DNA of 64,000 nt from JBQTKD01 sp052386455 (GCA_052386455.1 JBQTKD010000058.1:55056-119055), one strand, 5' to 3'; positions 32,352 to 41,298 are shown, numbered from the stretch's first letter. Numbers and translations are program-made. Notes: generated from the letters alone by a model not told the origin.

Positions 32352-34786
32352 GCGAGCAGACGCGCGTCGATCTGCGCCGCACCGTCGTGGCCTGGCTCGC
32401 GTGTCTGCTCGGCACGCTCGTTCTCACCTCCGTCCTGGACGGGACGGGTTGGCTGATCCGGGCCGTCTGCGGCGCCACGGCGATCGCGGTGATCGGCGCG
32501 GCGGGACGAGCGGTGCGCGTGCCCGCGCTGCTGGTCTTCCTGCTGCAGTTCGTCGTCGGATTCGGGTACGTGGTCGCGCTGTACGCGTCCGACCACGCCC
32601 GCGGCGGATTCGTTCCCAACGGCCGAACGCTCGACGTCATGCGCGACCTACTCGACGAGGGCTTCTTCCAGATCGAGACGCTGACTCCGCCGATCGTGCC
32701 GGGCGAGGGCGTTTCGCTGGTCGTCGTCGCGACCGTGGTGATCGCCGCGATCGGCATCGACGCCCTCGCCGCCGGTTTCGGCCAAACCGCGTTGGCCGGG
32801 CTGCCCCTCTTGGCGCTCTACGTCGTCCCGGCCGCCGTCCTGCCCGACGGCGTCGACTTCTGGCTGTTCCTGCTGCCCGCGTTCGGCTTCCTGCTGATGC
32901 TCGCCACCGACAGCCGGGACCGCCTGCTCGGCTGGGGCATCCCGATCGGCGGCCGCGTGGACGGCGCGCGCACCCGCGGGGTCGGCCAACTTACGCGGAT
33001 GAGCCGCAACGTCGGCGTGGCCGCGCTGTCCCTGTCCGTCGTCGTCCCCGCCGCGGTTCCACGGTTCACCGACGGCGCGTTCGGGCAGAAGGGCATCGGG
33101 ACCAGCGAGGGCAAGACGATCTCCACCCTCGACCCGCTGGTTTCCATGCGGCGGGACCTGGTGGACCGCTCGAACATCGAGATCATGCGGGTCCGGACCA
33201 CGTCCGCGCGCCCCAGCGAGATCTACCTGCGCGCCGTCACCCTCGACGAGTTCAACGGCGTGGAGTGGAAGGCCGCGCGCCGCGAGGTCCGCAAGTTCGA
33301 CGGCGACCTGCCCGACGCCCCCGGCCTCGCCCCGCGCGTGGAGACGACTCCGGTCGAGACCGTCGTGGCCGCCGGAGCGAACCTGCAGTCCGACTACCTG
33401 CCGATGCCCTACCCGGCGAGCAAGGTGGACGTCGAGGGCAAGTGGCGCCTCGACGACCTGACCGGAAACGTCGTGAGCTACGAGGGCCGTGGGCAGATCA
33501 GCGGTCAGCAGTACACCGTCTCCAGCTTCGACCTCTCGCCCAAAGCCGGCGACGTCCTGGCCGACCAGGCGCCGACCGACGCCTACCTCCAGCCGTACCT
33601 GCAACTGCCGGACATCCCGGCCGCGGTGACCGACACCGCGAAGCGGGTCACCGGCGGCGCCGAGGGTCCGCTCGAGATCGGCATCGCCCTGCAGCAGTGG
33701 TTCCGGAAGCCGGGCAACTTCGTCTACGACCTCCGGACCACCGGCGGCACCGGCAACTCCGCCCTCCTGGACTTCCTGCGGGACCGGCGCGGGTACTGCG
33801 AGCACTTCGCCACCGCGATGGCCGTCATGGCCCGCGTCATGGGAGTGCCGTCCCGGATCAACGTCGGATTCACCGCAGGTTCGTTGTCCGACGACGGCAT
33901 CTCGAACGTCATCACCACCAACGACGCACACGCGTGGCCGGAGCTGTGGCTGCCGGGCGTCGGCTGGACGCGCTTCGAGCCGACCCCTGGCGGGGCGAAC
34001 TCCAACCCGAGCGCCCCGTCGTGGCTGCCCGGCAGCGAGCGCCCCGACCCTTCGCAGGGTCCCGAGGAAGAGCCGAGCACTCCGGAGACCGAGCCGGAGC
34101 AGAGCGAGACCGAAACCGGCGGCGCGGGCTCGCCCCCGCCGGCGGGCGGCTCGCCGCAGGGCACGCAGAACGGCGAGGGCGCCGGCGAGAAGCCCGACGC
34201 TCCGCCGTGCTCCGCGGAGCAGACCTACGACGCGGAGACCAACACCTGCAAGGACAACACCACCGCCTGGTGGATCCGGTGGAAGTGGCAGCTGATGGTC
34301 GCGGGCCTGCTGCTGTGGCTCGCCTCGCCACGACTGCTCCGGATCGCCGTCCGTCGGCGCCGGTGGGTGCTGGCCCGTCGCCACGGTGGCGTCTTCGCGG
34401 CCGAGGTGGCGTGGCGCGAGCTGCGCGACGACACGTTCGACCTCGGCTGGGCCTTCCCCGCCGCCCGGACGCCGCGGCAGACGGCAAACGACGTCCGCGC
34501 CGCCGGGCTGGTGTCCCAGGCCGGTGGAGAGCAGCTCGCCTTCCTTGCAGGCACCCTGGAGCGCAGCCGCTACGCACGCGACGGCGGTGCGGTGGACCCG
34601 GCTCGCCTGCGCAGCTCCGTGCTGATCGTGCGCCGGGACCAGGCCGGGCACGCCAAGCCGTTCGCGCGGGTCGTGGCCTTCGCGCTGCCGCTCTCGCTCT
34701 TCCCGCTGCTGGGCGCCGCGTTCCGCGGGGCCTTCGCGCCCGGCTTCACCCGCCGCACGATGGCCCGGGTCCGCCGCGCCGCGTAG
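32348..34786 (+). CDS. TgpA-family membrane transglutaminase-like protein
   Basis: The 812-residue product begins at GTG 32348. An N-terminal DUF3488 region has about six membrane segments (residues 12-215). An extracytoplasmic part follows, then the transglutaminase core. The catalytic Cys484 lies in RRGYCEHFATAMAVMARV and His528 in NDAHAWPELW; the third acidic position is in GWTRFEPTP, where Glu replaces the more usual Asp. A Pro/Glu-rich linker (about 560-635), one membrane segment (about 645-662) and a cytoplasmic DUF4129-like tail complete it. Members are thought to process peptides or wall material outside the membrane. With MoxR and DUF58 it forms a widespread actinobacterial module. 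Confidence 0.92.
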   Translation: MSEQTRVDLRRTVVAWLACLLGTLVLTSVLDGTGWLIRAVCGATAIAVIGAAGRAVRVPALLVFLLQFVVGFGYVVALYASDHARGGFVPNGRTLDVMRDLLDEGFFQIETLTPPIVPGEGVSLVVVATVVIAAIGIDALAAGFGQTALAGLPLLALYVVPAAVLPDGVDFWLFLLPAFGFLLMLATDSRDRLLGWGIPIGGRVDGARTRGVGQLTRMSRNVGVAALSLSVVVPAAVPRFTDGAFGQKGIGTSEGKTISTLDPLVSMRRDLVDRSNIEIMRVRTTSARPSEIYLRAVTLDEFNGVEWKAARREVRKFDGDLPDAPGLAPRVETTPVETVVAAGANLQSDYLPMPYPASKVDVEGKWRLDDLTGNVVSYEGRGQISGQQYTVSSFDLSPKAGDVLADQAPTDAYLQPYLQLPDIPAAVTDTAKRVTGGAEGPLEIGIALQQWFRKPGNFVYDLRTTGGTGNSALLDFLRDRRGYCEHFATAMAVMARVMGVPSRINVGFTAGSLSDDGISNVITTNDAHAWPELWLPGVGWTRFEPTPGGANSNPSAPSWLPGSERPDPSQGPEEEPSTPETEPEQSETETGGAGSPPPAGGSPQGTQNGEGAGEKPDAPPCSAEQTYDAETNTCKDNTTAWWIRWKWQLMVAGLLLWLASPRLLRIAVRRRRWVLARRHGGVFAAEVAWRELRDDTFDLGWAFPAARTPRQTANDVRAAGLVSQAGGEQLAFLAGTLERSRYARDGGAVDPARLRSSVLIVRRDQAGHAKPFARVVAFALPLSLFPLLGAAFRGAFAPGFTRRTMARVRRAA

Positions 34787-34813
34787 TCCCCGGCCCGCCC
34801 CACCTCGCATCCT

Positions 34814-34865
34814 CTGCCCGCGAGTGGGGCTATCCGCGCCCTGCGATAGCCCCACACGCGGGCAG
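34814..34865. repeat. two-tier hairpin element C between convergent genes
   Basis: The outer stem CTGCCCGCG/CGCGGGCAG (34814-34822 with 34857-34865) and the inner stem GTGGGGCTATC/GATAGCCCCAC (34824-34834 with 34845-34855) are separated by a single A-A mismatch; the loop has ten bases. It lies between the tgpA-like gene and the DUF3040 gene. Confidence 0.75.
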
Positions 34866-34896
34866 GAGTCGGGGGTCGGTGGCGCCTTAAACGCGA

Positions 34897-34919
34897 AGGG
34901 CGCCCCGGTGGGGCGCCCT
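34897..34919. terminator. GC hairpin before the DUF3040 stop codon
   Basis: GGGCGCCCC (34898-34906) pairs with GGGGCGCCC (34910-34918) around GGT. On the minus strand it follows the DUF3040 stop by 15 bases; only a weak TTCGCGTTT tract comes after it. Confidence 0.55.
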
Positions 34920-34933
34920 CTCGGCTGGTTCGG

Positions 34934-35335
34934 CTACTGACCCTGTTCGCGGCGGCGGCGCCAACGGTCCTCGAAGCGGTCGGCGACGCCCTTCTTGGCG
35001 GGGCGACGGTTGGCCGAGCCACCGCGGGACGGGGCCGGGCGGCCGGTGTCCGCACCGCTGGAGACTCGGCGGAAGCTGGTGGTGGCGAAGAAGGCCGAGG
35101 CCAGCATCAGCACGAAACCGAGAATGCTGATCGCGATCGCACCCCCGCCGGCGATGAGACCGACGAAGAGGAGCACGACGCCGAGCACGAAGCCGACGGC
35201 GGACTGTGCGACCCGGCGGCGGTGGTGACGGCGAAGATCCGTTCCGCGCAGGGACGACACGAACTTCGGGTCCTCGGCAACCAAGGCCCGTTCCATCTGC
35301 TCCAGCAGACGTTGTTCGTGCTCAGACAGCGGCAC
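34934..35335 (-). CDS. DUF3040 membrane protein
   Basis: The 133-residue product begins VPLSEHEQRLLEQMERAL, the DUF3040 signature. FVSSLRG then leads into a short basic region, two membrane helices (about 47-68 and 70-92) and a basic Arg-rich tail. The GTG at 35335 is preceded by GAAGGAGG, so longer upstream frames are rejected. Function is unknown; such proteins are common in actinobacteria near division genes. Confidence 0.9.
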   Translation of the reverse strand: MPLSEHEQRLLEQMERALVAEDPKFVSSLRGTDLRRHHRRRVAQSAVGFVLGVVLLFVGLIAGGGAIAISILGFVLMLASAFFATTSFRRVSSGADTGRPAPSRGGSANRRPAKKGVADRFEDRWRRRREQGQ

Positions 35336-35482
35336 GGTTCCTCCTTCGACCCGTCCAGGATAAGCAGGGAAGCTGCCTCTTGTAACCCGAGTGCACGAAC
35401 AGGTGTCCGGGACTCGCGCAAGTCCACCCACTCGGGGCACTTTCCGCCGGCGGCGGCATCAAACTGAGCCCTGGGACCAACA

Positions 35483-36223
35483 TCATCCGCGCCGGGCCAG
35501 CAAGTGCAGTTGGGTGGCCACCGAGTGGAACGCCGGCAGCGCCGACAGGGCCGCCTCGAGCGCCAAAAGGGCCTCGACGGCACCCGGTTCGGACTCCACG
35601 AGGTTGCCCGGCACCAGTTCGCTACAGACTCGCACGCCGTGGGTCGCGAAGATCGTCAGGCCGGCCCGGGCGACGAGCGCCGCCGCCTCGTCCGGGGCGA
35701 ACCGGCGCGGCAGGGGATCCTGCGCGCCCCAGCGGCCGACCGGGTCGGTCAGGGCGTGCCGCGCCTGGTCGACGTGCCCGGCCACCGCACGGGCCAGCAC
35801 GGCCGCGTTCCGGTTGGAGACCAGCACGCTGGCCAGCCCGCCGGGGCGCAGCGCGGCGGCAGCGCCGGCCAGGACCTGCGCGGGGTCTTCGACGTGTTCG
35901 AGGACTCGGTGGCAGAGCACCACGTCCTGGCTGGCGGTGCCCACGACCTCGACGAGATTGCCCGCGTCCTCCGCCACGGCCTTCACCCGCCCGGCAACGC
36001 CGGCGTCGGCTGCGCGCCGCTCGAGGGTCGCCAAGGCGTCGGGACTCGGGTCCAGGACGGTCACGCGGTGGCCGGCCTCCGCGAGCGGCACGGCAAACGC
36101 GCCGGTGCCGCCCCCGACGTCGAGGATGTCCAGCTCGCCCCCGAGGTCGTGCAGCGCGGGACGCAACGCGTCCCAGATCACCGCGGTCCGCAGCCGCTCC
36201 CTGAGGTGTGCTCGATCCGCCAC
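35483..36223 (-). CDS. class I SAM-dependent methyltransferase
   Basis: The 246-residue product has the Rossmann motifs of class I methyltransferases: ILDVGGGTGAFAVPLAEAG (motif I), VTVLDPSPDAL (acidic end of strand 2), and VVLCHRVLEHVEDP (post-II). The Methyltransf_11 type acts on small molecules or lipids, but no substrate can be read. GTG 36223 (VADRAHLRERL) is chosen; an in-frame TTG at 36274 would overlap the DUF2203 stop region. It follows DUF2203 by about 48 bases on the same strand. Confidence 0.85.
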   Translation of the reverse strand: MADRAHLRERLRTAVIWDALRPALHDLGGELDILDVGGGTGAFAVPLAEAGHRVTVLDPSPDALATLERRAADAGVAGRVKAVAEDAGNLVEVVGTASQDVVLCHRVLEHVEDPAQVLAGAAAALRPGGLASVLVSNRNAAVLARAVAGHVDQARHALTDPVGRWGAQDPLPRRFAPDEAAALVARAGLTIFATHGVRVCSELVPGNLVESEPGAVEALLALEAALSALPAFHSVATQLHLLARRG

Positions 36224-36270
36224 GTTCTTGATTCTTCCCCTCCGCGCGCTCGGGCGTCGATCTTTGACGA

Positions 36271-36621
36271 TCAAAGTCGGCGGCGTCCCGGAAATCCGAG
36301 TTCGACCCGGTGGTACCAGTCGAGCGTCCGGTCGCCCTCGAGCCAGCAGTAGAGGACCTCGTCGCCGTCGTGCAGTCCGGGAAAGTCGAGCAGCAGCGGC
36401 GCCACGCCCTTCACCTGCACGCCCGCGTCCTGCACGGTCGAGAGCAGCTCGTCGATCCGCGCCTGCGCCGCCTTGAACTCCGGCATGCCGCCGAGCGGGC
36501 TGGTCTCCCCCGCACGCAGGGCAAGCGCCAGCTCCGCCGCATCGGCGCGCAGCGCGACGATCTCGTCCAGCATCGGCAGCAGCCGAGCCAGCTCGGCCCG
36601 TGCCTCTTCGGCCGTGAACAC
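36271..36621 (-). CDS. DUF2203 family protein
   Basis: The 116-residue product begins MFTAEEARAELARLLPMLDEI and ends with GDEVLYCWLEGDRTLDWYHRVELGFPGRR, which is the DUF2203 pattern: a helical hairpin followed by a conserved Trp/Tyr-rich end. The role is unknown. GTG 36621 lies 42 bases from the divergent glpK start, so the two promoters must overlap. Confidence 0.87.
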   Translation of the reverse strand: MFTAEEARAELARLLPMLDEIVALRADAAELALALRAGETSPLGGMPEFKAAQARIDELLSTVQDAGVQVKGVAPLLLDFPGLHDGDEVLYCWLEGDRTLDWYHRVELGFPGRRRL

Positions 36622-36650
36622 GCGCCCACCCTGTCAGACCGCTGTTTCGT

Positions 36651-36656
36651 TAGGGT
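36651..36656 (+). promoter_or_regulatory. -10 box of an apparently leaderless glpK transcript
   Basis: TAGGGT is followed by seven bases and the ATG at 36664, without a Shine-Dalgarno sequence. No good -35 box is seen, which is common in high-GC actinobacteria. Confidence 0.5.
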
Positions 36657-36663
36657 CCGGCCC

Positions 36664-38133
36664 ATGGCAGTTCTGGCGATCGACGCGGGGACGACCGGAG
36701 TGACCGCCCTGGTGGTCACCGAGCAGGGCGCTGTGGCGGCCCGGGGCTACCGCGAGTTCCCGCAGCACTTCCCCGAGCCGGGCTGGGTGGAGCACGACCC
36801 GGAGGAGATCTGGCAGGCAACGCTGGCCGCCTGCGCCGCCGCGCTCGAGGCGGCCGGGCCGGTGCGGTGCGTCGGCATCACCAACCAGCGCGAGACCGCG
36901 GTGCTCTGGGACCGGGCGAGCCTGCAGGCCCCGCGCCGGGCCGTGGTCTGGCAGGACCGGCGCAGCGCGGACATCTGCCGTCGCCTGGTGGCCGCCGGCC
37001 GGGAACCGCGCGTCGCCGAACTGACGGGGCTTCGGCTGGACCCGTACTTCACCGGGACGAAGCTCGTGTGGCTCGCCGAGAACGACCCCTGCTGGGCCGG
37101 CGTGCAGTCCGGGGCCACGGCGGTCGGCACGGTCGACTCGTACCTGGTGGCACGACTGACGCGCGGACGGGTGCACGCCACGGAGGCGTCGAACGCCAGC
37201 CGCACCCTGCTCTACGACCTCACCGTGGGCGCATGGTCGCCGGAACTGTGCGAGCTGCTCGGGGTACCGCTCGAGGCGCTGCCTACCGTCCTCCCGTCGT
37301 GGGGCGAGTTCGGGCGCACCGACCCCGCGGCGTTCCTGGGTCTGGACCTGCCGATCACCGGTATCGCCGGCGACCAGCAGGCGGCCCTGTTCGGTCAGGC
37401 GTGCTGGTCGCCGGGCGAGTCCAAAGCCACCTACGGCACCGGGTCGTTCGTGCTGACCAACACCGGCTCGGAGATCGTGCGGTCGGAGGCCGGCCTGCTG
37501 ACAACCGTCGCGTGGCAGGCCCCGGACGGGACCCTGACCTACGCGCTCGAGGGCGCAGTCTTCGTGACCGGGGCCGCAGTGCAGTGGCTGCGCGACGGAC
37601 TCGGGCTCATCTCGCTGGCCGCGCAGACCGAGGAGATCGGTGCGAGCGTTCCGGACAGCGGCGGCGTCGTGTTCGTGCCCGCGCTCACGGGCCTCGGTGC
37701 GCCCTACTGGGATCCGGACGCCCGCGGCCTGATCGTCGGTCTCACCCGCGGCACCACCAGGGCGCACGTCGTTCGCGCAACGCTGGAGGCCATCGCCTTC
37801 CAGGTGCGGGACGTGGTCGACGCGATGACGTCCGAGGCCGGGATCGCGCTTGCGGCTCTCACCGTCGACGGCGGGGCCAGCGCCAACAATCTGCTCTGCC
37901 AGATTCAGGCCGACCAGCTGGCCGTCCCGGTCCGCCGCCCGCAGGTCCTGGAGACGACGGCCCTGGGCGCCGCGTTCCTCGCCGGACTCGGCGCCGGCGT
38001 GTGGGCGAGCACCGCCGAGCTGGCCGACGCCTGGCGCCTGGACCGCCGCTTCGAACCCGAGGCACGGGACGAGGCCGCGTACCGCCGCTGGCGCGAAGCC
38101 GTCGAGCGGTCGAAGGGCTGGGCTGTGGTCTAG
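36664..38133 (+). CDS. glpK: glycerol kinase (FGGY family)
   Basis: Glycerol kinase phosphorylates glycerol to sn-glycerol-3-phosphate in the cytoplasm. The 489-residue protein starts MAVLAIDAGTTGVTALVV and has GITNQRETAVLWDR, WQDRRSADICRRL, GTKLVW and the active-site GIAGDQQAALFGQACWSPG. The C-terminal GGASANNLLCQIQAD motif is also present. Other FGGY sugar kinases share the fold, but these motifs favour glycerol. It starts 42 bases from a divergent gene. Its stop codon overlaps that of the convergent acyltransferase in the shared bases CTAG. Confidence 0.85.
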   Translation: MAVLAIDAGTTGVTALVVTEQGAVAARGYREFPQHFPEPGWVEHDPEEIWQATLAACAAALEAAGPVRCVGITNQRETAVLWDRASLQAPRRAVVWQDRRSADICRRLVAAGREPRVAELTGLRLDPYFTGTKLVWLAENDPCWAGVQSGATAVGTVDSYLVARLTRGRVHATEASNASRTLLYDLTVGAWSPELCELLGVPLEALPTVLPSWGEFGRTDPAAFLGLDLPITGIAGDQQAALFGQACWSPGESKATYGTGSFVLTNTGSEIVRSEAGLLTTVAWQAPDGTLTYALEGAVFVTGAAVQWLRDGLGLISLAAQTEEIGASVPDSGGVVFVPALTGLGAPYWDPDARGLIVGLTRGTTRAHVVRATLEAIAFQVRDVVDAMTSEAGIALAALTVDGGASANNLLCQIQADQLAVPVRRPQVLETTALGAAFLAGLGAGVWASTAELADAWRLDRRFEPEARDEAAYRRWREAVERSKGWAVV

Positions 38134-38843
38134 GCGGCGCGGCGGGGCGGATGGGCGATCTTGTCCGCCTTGACCGCAGCCTTCGCCGTGGACGCGTAGA
38201 CGTCCACGTACTCCTGGCCGGAGAGCAGCATCAGTTCGTACATGAGTTCGTCGGTCACCGAGCGGAGAACGAACCGGTCGTCCTCGAGGCCGGAGTACCG
38301 GGAGAAGTCGAGCGGGGCGCCGATCTTCACGCCGATCCGGCCGATCTTCGGCAGGGTCTGACCGGGCGGCTGCACCCGGTCGGTGTCCACCATCGCCACC
38401 GGCAGCACCGGAACGCCGGCGGCGAGCGCGAGGCGGGCCACGCCCGTCCGGCCGCGATACAGCCGCCCGTCGGGAGAACGGGTGCCCTCCGGGTAGATGC
38501 CGAAGAGGTCGCCGCGGTTCAGCACGCTCAGTCCGGCCTCGAGCGCCGCGTCGGAGGCCGCGCCGCCGGAGCGGTTCACGGGGATCTGACCGACGCCGCG
38601 GAAGAAGCCCGCCGAGAAGCGCCCCTTGAGGCCCTTGCCGGTGAAGTACTCCTCCTTGGCCAGGAAGGTGATGCGGCGTGGCACCACCAGCGGCAGGAAG
38701 AAGGAGTCGCTGAAGGAGAGGTGGTTGCTGGCGAGGATCGCGGGGCCGTGCGTGGGGATGTGCTCGAGCCCTTCGACCGCAGGGCGGAACATCGCCCGCA
38801 GCGGTGGGCCGAGCAGAAAGTGCTTCATGATCCAGTAGAGCAA
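38130..38843 (-). CDS. PlsC-type 1-acylglycerol-3-phosphate acyltransferase
   Basis: The 237-residue product makes phosphatidic acid from lysophosphatidate if it acts as its family does. The NHX4D catalytic motif is NHLSFSD, and the acceptor-site motif is YPEGTRSPDG. A hydrophobic N-terminal segment and the conserved RRITFLAKEEYF follow. The start is TTG 38843 (MLYWIMKHFLLG) because GGAGG lies six bases upstream; ATG at 38828 is a shorter option. It is convergent with glpK. Together they would feed glycerol-3-phosphate into lipids, though convergent transcription means they are not one operon. Confidence 0.87.
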   Translation of the reverse strand: MLYWIMKHFLLGPPLRAMFRPAVEGLEHIPTHGPAILASNHLSFSDSFFLPLVVPRRITFLAKEEYFTGKGLKGRFSAGFFRGVGQIPVNRSGGAASDAALEAGLSVLNRGDLFGIYPEGTRSPDGRLYRGRTGVARLALAAGVPVLPVAMVDTDRVQPPGQTLPKIGRIGVKIGAPLDFSRYSGLEDDRFVLRSVTDELMYELMLLSGQEYVDVYASTAKAAVKADKIAHPPRRAA

Positions 38844-38967
38844 CGGTCCTCCACCCGCGCCGTCGTGCGCGCACCAGCCTAGTGCGGGCGGGTGAACGGG
38901 CGGGAACCTCGTAGGCGTGCGACGATGCAAACTGGGGAACACGGGCGGCGATGCGGGGAGTCGGGCG

Positions 38968-39762
38968 ATGGCGGTGCTGCGGGGCGCGGAGCCGTTCCAC
39001 CACGCCGGCGGCGCCACGGGCGTCGTGCTCTGCCACGGCTTCACCGGCTCGCCGCAGTCGATGCTCGGCTGGGCCCGGTACCTGGCCGACGCGGGCCTGT
39101 CGGTAGCGCTCCCCCGGCTGCCCGGGCACGGTACGGACTGGCGGGACGCGAACCTCACCACCTGGGACGACTGGTACGGCTGCGTCGATCGGGAGTACGC
39201 CGCGCTGTCCGAGCGTTGCAGCGAGGTGTTCGTCATGGGGCTGTCGATGGGCGGGGCGCTGGCGCTGCGGCTCGCGCAACTGCACGGCTCCGGCGTGGCC
39301 GGCGTGGTCGTGGTGAACCCGTCCGTGCTGAGCAAGAACCCGAAGCTGCTGGCGCTGCCGGTGCTGCACCGCTTCGTTGGGTCGCTCGCCGCCATCGGCA
39401 ACGACGTCCGGAAGCCCGGCGTGCAGGAACTGGCGTACGACCGCACGCCGCTGCGGGCGCTGGAGTCGCTGCGCCGCGCTTGGCCGGTGGTCCGCGCCGA
39501 CCTGCCGCGGGTGACTCAACCGCTGCTCCTGCTCCGCAGCATCGTCGACCACATCGTGGAGGCGGAGAGCTCCGCCGCAGTCCTTGCAGGCGTCTCGTCG
39601 ACGGACAAGACCGAGATCGTCCTGCACGACAGCTACCACGTCGCGACGCTCGACCACGACGCCGAGCGCATCTTCGCCTCGAGCCTCGCCTTCGTCCGAA
39701 GGCTCTCGCGCAATCCGGCAGTGTCTGCCCGGCTCGCAGGTTCGCCGGGGGACAACACGTGA
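38968..39762 (+). CDS. alpha/beta hydrolase, monoacylglycerol lipase/esterase type
   Basis: The 264-residue product has the serine hydrolase fold. The oxyanion region is VVLCHGFTGSPQSM, the nucleophile elbow GLSMGGALAL, the acid in RSIVDHIVEA and the histidine in DSYHVATLDHDAE. It resembles Est30-like carboxylesterases. The start ATG 38968 has GGGGAG seven bases before it; an in-frame ATG at 38917 is also open. The end overlaps the next gene as GTGA. It is divergent from the acyltransferase across a 124-base region. Confidence 0.86.
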   Translation: MAVLRGAEPFHHAGGATGVVLCHGFTGSPQSMLGWARYLADAGLSVALPRLPGHGTDWRDANLTTWDDWYGCVDREYAALSERCSEVFVMGLSMGGALALRLAQLHGSGVAGVVVVNPSVLSKNPKLLALPVLHRFVGSLAAIGNDVRKPGVQELAYDRTPLRALESLRRAWPVVRADLPRVTQPLLLLRSIVDHIVEAESSAAVLAGVSSTDKTEIVLHDSYHVATLDHDAERIFASSLAFVRRLSRNPAVSARLAGSPGDNT

Positions 39763-40514
39763 CGCCGGGCCGGGGCAACGGGCTGTCCGCCGCCCGGTAC
39801 ACGCCGCTGGTCGATCTCGAACCGCACTTCGCCGATGCACTGCTCGAGGCGCTCGGGCGCGAAGGCGTTGCCGCGTACGCGACGCCCTCGCCGGGCCACC
39901 GCGGGCCGTACATGGACATCCAGTTGCCGGACCGGCCGACGGACCGCGTGTTCGTGGACTCGACGGAGCATACGAAGGCCCGCCAGGTGCTGCGCGAACT
40001 CCCCGAGCTCGCGGAGGCCGGGCCCGCCGGCACGCCCACGCTGCCCGAGCCGCCGCGGCCGATTCTGACCGAGGCAGAGTCCGACGCGGCCTGGAAGGCG
40101 ATCGTCGCCGGGTACTCCGCCACCAGCGCAGACCCGGTGCCTCCGTGGCCCGTGTCCGAGGACGCCGCTCCCGAGGCCAAGCCCGAACCCGCTCCCGAGC
40201 CGGAGGGCTCCGGCTGGGGCGACCTCGTGCCGGAGGCGGTGGAAGCCGAGCCCGCGGACGATCCCGAGGACCACTACAACCCGCCGCCCCCGCCGCCCCT
40301 GCCGCGGCTGGCCGCCCGCACCAAGCTGGCGTGGCTCGCCGTGGCCGCGGGCCCGGCGTACTGGATCTCCTCCTCCATCTTCGACCAGCAGCTGTTCTAC
40401 GGCGCGGGGATGCTGGCCTTCGGCGCCTCGCTCGGCGGCGCGGCCGCAGTGATCTACCGGATGAAGGACGACCGCAACGACGACATCGGCGGCGACGACG
40501 GCGCCGTCGTCTGA
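39759..40514 (+). CDS. C-terminal membrane protein of unknown function, DUF308-like
   Basis: The 251-residue product has a globular N-terminal part (VDLEPHFADALLEALGREGVAAY, residues about 15-95). That part looks like a small ferredoxin-like domain with the segment GHRGPYMDIQLPDRPTDRVFVDS. A Pro/Glu-rich linker (about 115-185, ending in eight prolines) and two hydrophobic helices (about 193-230) follow, with an acidic tail. The same layout occurs in streptomycetes next to esterase and endonuclease genes. Function is unknown. The start GTG overlaps the esterase stop, so the two are co-translated. Confidence 0.75.
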   Translation: MTPGRGNGLSAARYTPLVDLEPHFADALLEALGREGVAAYATPSPGHRGPYMDIQLPDRPTDRVFVDSTEHTKARQVLRELPELAEAGPAGTPTLPEPPRPILTEAESDAAWKAIVAGYSATSADPVPPWPVSEDAAPEAKPEPAPEPEGSGWGDLVPEAVEAEPADDPEDHYNPPPPPPLPRLAARTKLAWLAVAAGPAYWISSSIFDQQLFYGAGMLAFGASLGGAAAVIYRMKDDRNDDIGGDDGAVV

Positions 40515-40521
40515 CGAGGAG

Positions 40522-41211
40522 TCAGTTCAACCGTAGATCGGCGACCACCGGGAGGTGATCGCTGGCCGCGCCGGGGTTGGCAAGGCCCGACGGCACGCCG
40601 GCGCCCAGGACTTCGACGTTCTTCGAGACGAACACCGCGTCGATGCGCCGGTTGGGGGCCACGGCGGGGAAGGTGAGTGTGCCACCGACCGGAGCGACCG
40701 CGTGGGCGTCGAGCAGGGCCTCGGACAGCACGTGCCAGGTGGGGCTGCCGGGGACGTCGTTGACGTCGGCACACAGCACGACGTGGTCGACGCCCAACAG
40801 CTCCGCGCGCCGCACCGCCTCGCGGGCCTGCTGCTCGCGTTCGGTCGAGTCGAGCGAGAGATGCGTCCCGCCGATCAGCACCCGAGCACCGCCGACCTCG
40901 AGCACCGCGAGCGCCAAGCCACGACGGTGCCGGCGCGGCGAGCCGGGAAGTTCGGACTCGACGACGCTGCGAACCTGCGTCCGGAGGCTCGCGAGAACGA
41001 CGTTCGCCCCGGCGGAGCGGCCGCCGCCGACCATCACCAAGCGCGACTCCCGCGCCAACTCCGCACACCGCGACCGCCACCGCGAGAACCGCGGCGCCTC
41101 CTGCAGGCAGACCACGTCCGGCTTCAGCTCGCGCAGCGTCGCCGCCACGGCCGTCGCGTCGTCGCGCAGCGACCGCACATTCCAACTGACGACCCGCACC
41201 TCGACACTCAT
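40522..41211 (-). CDS. endonuclease/exonuclease/phosphatase-family protein
   Basis: The 229-residue product has the EEP fold. The markers are VVSWNVRSL, the metal ligand in VCLQEAPRFSRW, the catalytic His in IGGTHLSLD, the Asp/Asn pair in VLCADVNDVPGS and the final SDHLPVVADL. The family includes DNA and RNA endonucleases, phosphatases and sphingomyelinases, so the substrate is open. No signal peptide is seen. The ATG at 41211 has GGGGG upstream. It is convergent with the preceding membrane-protein gene (7-base gap). Confidence 0.86.
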   Translation of the reverse strand: MSVEVRVVSWNVRSLRDDATAVAATLRELKPDVVCLQEAPRFSRWRSRCAELARESRLVMVGGGRSAGANVVLASLRTQVRSVVESELPGSPRRHRRGLALAVLEVGGARVLIGGTHLSLDSTEREQQAREAVRRAELLGVDHVVLCADVNDVPGSPTWHVLSEALLDAHAVAPVGGTLTFPAVAPNRRIDAVFVSKNVEVLGAGVPSGLANPGAASDHLPVVADLRLN

Positions 41212-41231
41212 CGCGCCCCCACCCACCACCC

Positions 41232-41298
41232 TTGCGTCCGCTCATCCGTGTTGCGTCCGCTCGGGAGTGAGCCATAGCCCACTATCGAGCGGACGTAA
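41232..41298. repeat. two-tier hairpin repeat, family B (related to 7651-7761)
   Basis: The arm TTGCGTCCGCTCG (41251-41263) pairs with CGAGCGGACGTAA (41286-41298), with one G-T wobble. The core GTGAGCCATAGCCCAC matches GTGAGCAATAGGCCAC of the copies at 7651 and 7713. The 5' arm is duplicated at 41232. It lies in the gap between the ROK kinase and the endonuclease gene. Confidence 0.75.

Noticed and set aside
36634..39840. 1068-residue minus-strand open frame over glpK and the esterase
   Set aside because: Only its middle part, 38130-38843, is a real gene (the acyltransferase) in a different frame; the rest lies antisense to well-supported genes.
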